Source: Ignelater luminosus (taxonomy: Eukaryota > Arthropoda > Insecta > Coleoptera > Elateridae). From it: a stretch of DNA of 64,000 nucleotides. The stretch is from contig VTPC01008827.1 in NCBI GenBank assembly GCA_011009095.1, positions 1 through 64,000 of the forward strand, given 5' to 3'. How positions within the stretch are numbered: the first letter of the stretch is position 1; each line of letters starts with the position of its first letter. Positions 55,756-64,000 of the stretch are shown piece by piece. The translations under genes and the position numbers were made by a program. The notes beneath the pieces are model-generated. The model searched no databases. It saw nothing but the letters and a program-made list of their open reading frames with translations, and was not told where the DNA came from.

Positions 55756-58700
55756 TTCACAAATGAAAAAATCGACGTAAACGTATACTATAGAAACATT
55801 GAAAATCAATTTAGGGTTGATAAACTTTTCAATTTTTATTATAGTAGCAAGCAGGACACAGGGTATAATTCTTCAAACACTTAACTTTCGGTTTTGCAGT
55901 ATGTTGAACTCTCACAGCTGTGACTTGTATTTCTGATTAATTTTACTTAATTATAGATTTTCTTAGCAATTTGATAAAAGTTGGAATTTTCTTATCACGA
56001 TTTAGTAATTGTATTTTTGATTTGACCTTTATTTATTATCTCGTAACTATTCCTAAGTTTCATAATTCATATTTGGTTAAGTTGACAAGTTTAATTTGGT
56101 ATATGTTAGTTCTTACTTGTTTATTTCTCTAAAGGTAGCCCATGTGTAGTTGATCTGTTGTTTTTGGTTTAGCCAAAATGAATTTAGTTAGGACTTCTAT
56201 ACCAGCTGATTTGTAAAACTTATTAGATTTTATTTTACTTAATTGTAATTTGCATTTATGTCCTCGCAGGATCTGGAAACTTTTAAATTGCTCCCTAAAA
56301 ATCTCGCTACTTGATCATGTTGTGGGTTATCAGACATTACATCTCAGGTTCTGTGTTGTTTATTTAAATTTTTACTTTCAAGACCCGGGATTTTTGTTAA
56401 AAGGAGTTCGCCTCGGAGGTGATAAAACCCGCAGACTTAGTAGGGCGGACGTTTTCTTCTAGGCAGTTTCGTTGTCGGTATCCGTGTTAGAGATACATCA
56501 AATTCCTGAGTTTGCTACAAGCCTCAATCAAACGAGGGTAAGTAGGTTTTGTTTTTTTTCTTTTCTAGATCTCATAGGAATTTTTTGGTTTTTTTTAGCT
56601 TGTCACAGAACCTGAAAATTTGGATATCGTTTTGTTGAAGATTTTCTTCGCACGACATAAAGACATTTTTTAATTCATCCAATTCCATCAATAGAGCTTC
56701 TAACTCGTACTGCCTGCATTTGCATATAATTTAGGATTTGAATGCAAAAGAGCAGTTTATACTATACCCTTGAGTATTTTGTTTTAATGTGCAGTGTTCT
56801 GGACAAACGTGAGCTCTTGTCTGAACAAATCAAGGACGAGAAAGAAGAGTAAATTCCCTAACCAAATGTGGTGCCTGAGGTGTTTCAACTAGAGTATAGC
56901 ACCAATTCAAAAACACAGTCACTGAAAACAAAATACGCCACAAAGCTTGCTAACATCAAATTGTCATAATGAGCATCAACATCATTTTTGACCCACCATG
57001 CCGGATTCACCTTGATACAATATATTTCTAATATGACTCATAGCACTGATTTATTTGATCGACTATCAATTCTTAAATACCTTATGAGATTGTTGTTATC
57101 GAAATTGCAAAATGATCATGATCTTTTATTGTTTTTCTTTCTTCTTCACCATATTTTTTATTATTTTACTTTCCATTATTATATATTAAATTAGTTATTG
57201 CAGTTTCACTATTATGTAACCTACAAAACGGCTCTTGTTCCAAACAAAAATTCAGTACTGTGTGTAGCGAGTTTTTCCTGTTTCTGTTTCTTGCCATTCC
57301 ACCACCATCAGGTGGGCGCAACAATAACCACCACTAAGTCACAATCAGCCGACCATAAGACATTCAACGCGGTCTTTACCGCAACATTGTCCAAAAGCCC
57401 TTCAAGATCGGCAAACAACAATGGATAATATCAACGACAACAATGATTTTTGTTTTCCTTTTTCGTTGTTTTCTGCATCTTTCATACTCTCATTGATCAT
57501 AGTTTCGTTTAATTCATGAAGTTATTAGTTCATCACTCTTTATAATACCCAAGATGTGTACTGTGTCTTGATGATTTGCTTCCAATCAAATACAAGTTAT
57601 TTTCAAGAAAGCATACAAAGTATCCAAGCGATCTATTTTTTTTTTAAATTGCTGAGAAGAAGGAATCGTGGTGTAACTTTCTTTAAATGAGTTAGATCAG
57701 TTAGTCAGTGAGTTTTAAAAGTGAAGACCTGCAAGAAAACAACAATCTTATCAAACTACAAGAGTTTGACCTTGAGTTAGTCCACATACCTAGAACAAAA
57801 GTGGGTTGTACCCAACTAAATTACTTGATGCAAGATAGAGCTTTGCTTCTTAACATGTAATCAGCATAAAATCTCAAGAAAACTATATAGCCTAACAATT
57901 TTTGATTGTTTATAAAAAAGTGGAGATTAACAATTTTTTAATTTCTCCAACAGGGATCTGTTCTGTAGCCTTTGCAGAATAAGTTCAAGAAGTGAAAAAA
58001 ATCTCAGGTTTTTAGTTTAAAAAATATCATGGTTTTTATGTAAATTTTCAATTGGTAAAATTTCTTCAGTTAACAAAAGCATAACTAATAAACAAATTGT
58101 GGGAAAACTTTTTTCCGACGGATTATTGTTCATTCATGTATCCCAATGATACCTGAATTTTTTTATTCCTTAATATTTATATTTACTAGGTAAACAAATT
58201 TTTTTTTGTTAAAGAGAGCAAACTAAGCGGCGCGCGCGGCGGCCAGATCACGCGTTTTTAGCCCTATTTTCACCTCTAAATTAAATTATAAATATTGGTG
58301 GTACAATTCCTTGAGTTGGACTTTTTTGTAGAAAATTTCCTGCTCTTTAAGGATCTTATTTTTGATTTCGGATATTTGCAATATTCTCCGAGATATGTGC
58401 AAAAAACGAAACTCCTCTTTTTTACGAATTTGTTTATAACTTTTGCAATTTTTTTGCGCGAGACTTCAAAATGTTCGAAAAGTTTTTAAATGCCATTCCG
58501 AATCGAATGATACCTCGATCATAATTTTTGGTAAAGTCAGGCAAAAAATAGCCAAAATGGAACTTGTGAACCACACTATGTACTCCAAACCAATTAAGAT
58601 GTTCATCACAATTTTTAACAATAAACAGCGAGTACCAATGTTGACCTGGTCTGTAGGATAGATTTGTAGGTAGTTGATGAATTGTAGCACTAAGTTGCAC

Positions 58701-61700
58701 ACTTTTCTTTTAAAGATTTTAAGTAATTGCTTTTTAGTGGTTTTGCGCTGATCTAGTTTGCGTCATCTTCAAAAGAGGAAGAATTTCAAATGTGTTCATT
58801 GTTTTGATAAATTGGGTCGTCTTTGATAGCCAAGAACGGGCATTGCTCTTTAGCAAACTTCCTGTACGATTCTACACCTTTTCAAAATTCATAGAAAATT
58901 TTTGAAGAGTTATGAAGATGATTGTTTCTACGAGAGTTCTAGTTCACGAGTAAAAAGGGTTGATTAGTTTATGACTTTCTTGCAGGTTTTGGTTTATTTT
59001 TGGAATTGTCTTGATGATTTTTCCAAATATGAAAACACTCAGCTTTGTCATCTACTTAAAACATAAAATGAATTATTTTGTATCGGTAATCGTGTATAAG
59101 GATAAAGTCGTAGAAAATATAAAAAAAATATGCTTGCGTTAATCACCATAATAGTCACACAAAAGATGATTGCGGATGTGAATGTTCAAAATTATTGTTC
59201 CATACTCACATTAAGGAAATACAAGCCCAATAACAAGAGTTTTTTTTGCCCAAAGGAAGGTTGAGGTAATTGTATATTTATTAAGTAAGAGGAACATGAG
59301 ATTCTTCAATACCGCTTTCCAGAATTGGAAACAAATTTTAAAGAAGCACTCAAAATATCTATAAAAGCATCAGCCTTAAGAATCTCTCCCAAGAGCTTTC
59401 GCAAGATTACTGTAGTAACAGTACTAGTTCAAAATAGAATTGAAGTGAAATACGAATAAAAATGCATTTCTCCGCAAAGCGTGCATATCTTGGATCAAAC
59501 ATGCAAAGCTTTACTAAAAATGTTTCTCTTAAAGAAAAAGTAAAATTGTATCATATCCACTTTGCATGTAATCCGACCATTAGCAATCCCTTAAATTTAT
59601 AAATCTCCAAAAGAGCATTTTCACCAATATTTATAACGCAGAAATCAATACAACTTCTTACGCAATATATCTTTCGTAAAGTTTGAAAGAGTGTCTTCTT
59701 CGACATCACCCGTTATATCGATTTCAGTTTTTCATCCAATTTTCGGACCATTACTCATACTCAAGAGCTCCGCTTGTAAGAAACCAATCTCACTTTAAGA
59801 CGCAATTGCTTCTCCTACCCCGCCATTCATTAAATATAGATAATATCAGTCGTTGCCTTTCATATAAACCCGCTTTTACCTTCCTACTATACTAGTATTT
59901 TCTCTTCTTACAGGTTTTATATATATATCTGAGAGAATCTTTTGTCTACTACTACCTTACCCTATTCGTTTTTCTTTCTTTTTTCTCCATCTCTTTTGGT
60001 CGGTTCAGCAATAAAATTCTGTTGCATATTATTTTCAGGCAGCATGCACCAGGAAAACGCATAAAGATGAAAAGCAATTTTAAAACTTCATGTCTATATA
60101 GGAAATGGTAAACTGTTACTATACCTTACTACAACTTTATAAAAGTTAGAAAATCAAAATACCCATGAATTATAGTGTAGTGGTTAATTAAACGGAAGTG
60201 ACTCAGCGGGAAATTTCATTTTATAAAGCTCATAAATAACGGATTTAAACTATCTTGAGAAAAAAGATATGATCAATTGCCGCCTATTACTGAAACAAAA
60301 ATAGAGAAAAATCGCCCAGTAAATTTATAAAACGAAAAAATTAGGTAATAATGTGTAAAAATGTATTGCCATTTTCATGATTGATATGTAGACATTAAGT
60401 GAAGGAAAATCTCCAGTAAAATGTCTTAGAAATTCTTTTATAAATCTGCGTGTTCATACAAACTAGGAAAAAGTTACAACAAAAACCTAACTCTTGCTAA
60501 ACGAGTACACTAAAACAGCTATTAACTTTGATGTCATACTATGAAATAAATGATATCGTTTCCATTTTGAAAGTAAACAGCTATTGTAAAGTTTTGCACA
60601 TAGAAAAAGTGGTTCTTATCTAGTAGAAGATACTTCTTTCTAAATTGATAGGTGTAAGGTTATTTGTTATTTTGAAAGTTAGTAACTCGATAAAATCATC
60701 ATCATGTTACGAAATAAAATTTCTTAATATAATAAGGAATGGAAGTGTTATGTTTTGAAATTTTAAGAGCTTTTAGTAGACCGATTATATTTGTATCGAT
60801 ATAAATCACTCGTCCAATAACGCATTGAATATTGCAAAGGACACTTTCGCATCTTGAATGAAACCTTCGCTTCTAGGTAAAAAATACATTTCATCCACCC
60901 TTTATGTATCTCATACACAATAAAACCATAACGACTATAAAAGCAGATTATCCTTGAAGTTTTTGCAAAAATGTGTTTGAATCCAATATGAAATTTCCAC
61001 AGGGACTTTTTTTCTGTAATTTCATCTTTTTTCCTATTTTGATTATGTCCCTAACCCAGAAAGCCTCACACACACTATTGATTTTATTAAGCTGGATACT
61101 TTTTAAACTATCATAACAGAGAGAATAATTTTTAAACTTGAAACTTTATAAAAAATTCTTGTTATTATTCACTGTAAATAAGTGACAAAAGAAAGACAGT
61201 CCTATATCTAGAAGTCTTTCGTGCCCACACAGGATGTTTGTTATTCAGAGCACTCATCAAAAGTCGCACACTTTTTCCTACATCGCACGTATTTAATACG
61301 TCACCTAATACACCCGAAAATTCATCTTTCACGTCTGATCTAACTTTATTTCTAGATGTATATCCAGATACAAGAAGCACATTCTGAATTTTTATTTGAA
61401 ACGAAATAATTCTAGTAGCGGGTCACGACAAGCATAAAAAACTGAACTTTCCTTATAATACTTATCTAACATCTGCCTCTCCTTAAATTTATTGAGTTAA
61501 ATAATTGAATTTTAAATTGTCAATTAAAGTGTAAACTAGACAAATCAAAATTATAATTTGACATTCTGGAATTCTTTGAGAATTTCTATTTATAAAATCG
61601 ATTTTATCTATTTCTTTCAATAAAGATCATGATTAGAATTTTAGATTTCACACTTTAAATTTAAAATTTTAATTTTAATTTAAAAAGATACATTGGTATA

Positions 61701-61774
61701 CAAGTAGCAAGGAGGTTACTGCTACTCTTAAAAAATCAAAGCAGCGGTAAAAATTCTTCGAACAATTTTAAGGG
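55756..61774. other. AT-rich stretch, no gene confirmed
   Basis: Six kilobases without recognised coding sequence. Items noted: a CG-rich run at 58227-58245 (GGCGCGCGCGGCGGCC) beside overlapping frames on both strands; a Thr/Ser-rich plus frame at 57198-57428; and a 71-codon minus frame at 61165-61380 preceded by an AAATTCAG acceptor-like site (about 61387) but with no family match. Any of these could be host exon or repeat. Confidence 0.35.
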
Positions 61775-62200
61775 AAAGACCGTTTAAACAATGGTATGAA
61801 TGCAGGCAAAATGGTCACGGTGTTATGTTTTATAAAGAAGTTACAACTGCTAACGTGTAGATACACGGGAGAAATGAACTCACGATGTTATTGAGGTAAT
61901 ACAAGCCACGCAATGCAACATAAGTAAAAAGTATCCTCAAACCCGGTCCTGGCACAACCACCTGCAGATACTGCAATGCAATAAAAATTTTAGCTCATGT
62001 GCTTGGTGGAATTGCACAGAATTAACTCTTATCTTTCTGTTTCAACTGAAGTCGCGACGTACAGAAGGAATAGGTATGAAAAGTGGTTTTCTTTACGTTG
62101 AGAGGATAGCCGATGAGATAGATTTTATTTATTTGCATAATCCTTTTAATTCTGTAACTGATAGTGGTTACTTGGTAGCCGCTGTAGTAGTCACTAAAGA
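61775..62200 (+). pseudogene. R2-like LINE, segment after RT with zinc knuckle
   Basis: The plus strand from 61779 reads PFKQWYECRQNGHGVMFYKE, VTTANV, stop, IHGRNELT, then PGPGTTTCRYCNAIKILAHV (to about 62004). The order matches the region of metazoan R2-like elements between the RT and the restriction-like endonuclease (G-x-G-V-x-x-Y, TxANxWIxxxxGLT, PGxSxxxxxCRxCxxxxETLxHVLG). The CCHC knuckle is CRYCNAIKILAH with its last Cys not found. The RLE domain is not recognisable. It may be the same family as 4098-5065, though the two pieces do not overlap. Confidence 0.6.
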
Positions 62201-62585
62201 CCAGTATTTATTTAAGCAGGTACAGTGTTGAGGTGTTGTAGTCACTACCTGCATTGCTTAGTAGTTTCGAGTTGCAGAATTAATTAGGCAGAAGTTATTT
62301 TCCTGGTCGTTTAGCAATTAAATAAGAAAAAGAAGTTATTCGTCTACGGAAAAGCTACTTTCTTAATATAACAACTTGCCTGCAACGTATGTTTCAGATA
62401 ATGATCAGATAATGATACAAAGCCTTGAAATGATGTCTCTCTTGTACTTTTTCATTTTGCACCTGAAGCTCAATCATAAATTTTTTTGAGCGTTTTTAAT
62501 CTGTTGCTGCTTGGCAAAATTAACTGTTTAGTAATGTTCTCGATAGCTTTTTGTAGTACTCTTTTTTTATCGTTAATTCAAGTCA
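62201..62585. other. Spacer, nothing recognised
   Basis: AT-rich. The open frame starting at 62486 has a hydrophobic start that is probably chance upstream of the LINE sequence. Confidence 0.35.
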
Positions 62586-63960
62586 GCGAACAAATCAAAA
62601 CCACACGTGGATTCACCCCGTGGCGTGATGATGGTTTTCTCCTGCCTTACATCCCGAGCCGCCGCTTTCGGACATCATTACTTCCATCTGGGCGGAAATT
62701 CAGCCCCAGGCAAAGACACCACCACCAGAACGGCTCTACGTCACCTATTATCCGCCATCATACTATTTACTTCTGTCTCCTAGGTGGATATTTTCCTCCT
62801 TCATGGAAAACCGCTACCGTTGTCACACTCCTCAAACCCAACAAACAAACCTTCTACCCATCTTCTTATAGGCCTATCGCCCTCCTAAACGCCATCGGTA
62901 AGATCTTCGAGAGAATTCTCGCAGAATTTCTTTCTGATAATAAAACAAGGAAGTCAACTTTAAATCTCATTTTTCGTTTACACTCCGACGTTAGTAATGC
63001 AATCAACTTCGTGCACTGCATCATCGCCACGTTTCTAGATATCGAACGCACCTTCGATAAAGTCTAACATAAAGAACTTATAAAACTAGCTAGCGTTCTC
63101 CTACCCTTTGTCCGCTTATTAAACAGCTTTTTATCTCATCATCAATGCAAAGTCCCAGTCAATCAAAATCTCTCTAGGACATTCATCTCTCTCGCAATGA
63201 CACCGCTCTTTGAGTACCATCCGAGACCACTGCTATCGGTTCCAGGATCTTTTCCCGTAAACTCACGCGGTTGGAGGTTTGGTTCTGATGGTGGAAAGTC
63301 AAACCTAGTCTAAAGAAAATCCAAACCATTCTCCTTCGCTACAAAAATTTCTCATAAATCCCACGATTCAAACAAAATAATATTTGCTTAGATCTCTGTG
63401 GTTTTTCCCTCGAGCTTTCCACTCAAGTTAAATACTTAGGCATTTATTTTTATTCACCCTCAATTGGTCGCAGGAGACGTGGCGCTGTCTGAAATTAGCT
63501 CAGCAGCGTAGCGGTCTCCTCTTCAAGCTCCGCGGTGGTATTCCAGGTTGCCATCCTCGTACTCTTCTTCACACGTACAAGATCCTTGTTAGACCGGTCA
63601 TTGATTATAGATTTATTTCTTTTTCTACTGGCGTTAGCCACCTTATCAGTCGACTCCGACACCGTTCCAATGAAGTTTGCGACCTTGCCGGGATTTTTTT
63701 GATAAACGCGCTCCTCGAATCTTTCAGGCACCGGCTGCGTCACAAAAATTATCAGCCTAAACAGAGTAAATACCATCCAGATCCATCACTTGCTAGATTT
63801 CTACAAAGTACGGAGAATCTTCCTTTTGACCTCCAGGATGCCTTAGATTCTATCCTTTAATCTATCAATAATTTTCATAAGCTCCACCCACACTCATTCA
63901 GCTCAGGCACATTCAAATTTAAATTATTACTACCCTTTTAATACGTTCTGTTATTTCCAG
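62586..63960 (+). pseudogene. Jockey-like LINE reverse transcriptase, broken
   Basis: RT block order: GGYFPPSWKTATVVTLLKPN (62793-62850), YPSSYRPIALLNAIGKIFER (62854-62915), LHSDVSNAINFV, then IATFLDIERTFDKV with the first catalytic Asp (63026-63066) and a stop at 63065. KELIKLA and LLNSFLSHHQCKVPVNQN follow in the same frame. The GVPQGS block and the YADD loop are missing (deletion near 63205-63240). VKYLGIYF (63430-63453) and thumb pieces continue in changing frames to about 63960. It resembles the elements at 8935 and 37270 in style. The 3' end lies near or beyond the window edge. Confidence 0.8.
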
Positions 63961-64000
63961 GTATGGAACTAAACCCACAATTGCCGGCTCTGTACCTGCA

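Noticed and set aside
58227-58245. GC run GGCGCGCGCGGCGGCC, possible CpG promoter or transposon end
   Set aside because: No paired end, no gene downstream and no known motif; cannot be assigned.
1-64000. tRNA, rRNA or CRISPR features
   Set aside because: No cloverleaf with a proper B box, no ribosomal sequence and no repeat-spacer arrays were seen by eye. tRNAscan-SE would be decisive for tRNAs.

Overview
The window looks like nuclear DNA of an insect. It is AT-rich and almost free of long open frames, and it is packed with decayed insect-type transposable elements: piggyBac, Tc1/mariner, hAT, an errantivirus (Ty3/gypsy with an env relic), other gypsy elements, and non-LTR elements of Jockey-like, CR1/Jockey-like, RTE-like and R2-like types. 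The species cannot be named from the sequence. One stretch has a strong claim to be host protein-coding sequence: a 181-nt minus-strand exon at 53667-53847 with good splice sites, encoding the start of a CUB domain. The simplest reading is that much of the window is intronic or intergenic DNA around a CUB-domain gene, filled by transposons.

Layout. 1-6.4 kb: piggyBac pseudogene, Tc1/mariner scrap, R2-like scrap, gypsy integrase scrap, and a LINE reverse-transcriptase scrap on the other strand. 8.8-12.1 kb: a satellite-like array with a box spaced about 81 bp apart, split by a 5'-truncated Jockey-like LINE. 16.1-17.5 kb: 5' part of a Jockey-like LINE. 17.5-25.1 kb: an errantivirus relic (possible LTR, tRNA-Ser-type primer-binding site, gag, protease, RT, RNase H, integrase, env). 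Its pol gene is split by about 2.4 kb of nested DNA, made of a mariner that is itself split by an element with an 18-bp inverted repeat. That inner element holds a 79-bp tandem repeat, the assembly gap and a hammerhead-ribozyme-like motif. 28.8-29.9 kb: a second satellite of about 193 bp per unit. 31.4-39.1 kb: hAT, gypsy, a near full-length Tc1/mariner pseudogene, LINE pieces and a duplicated non-coding repeat. 46.1-51.9 kb: a hAT MITE with target duplication, a gypsy pol 3' half, a fairly fresh LINE with an (ATT)n tail, and a second older LINE. 53.7 kb: the CUB exon. 55.3 kb: RTE tail. 61.8-64 kb: R2-like and Jockey-like LINE fragments.

Nothing here forms an operon or pathway. The transposon genes are broken by stops, frameshifts or deletions, though several catalytic motifs survive: protease DTGA, errantivirus RT YMDD, errantivirus integrase D/D/E, and LINE YADD. 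The most unusual items are the hammerhead-like motif with a self-complementary stem III (22519-22562), the hairpin-bearing 81-bp satellite, the nested stack inside the errantivirus, and the CUB exon.
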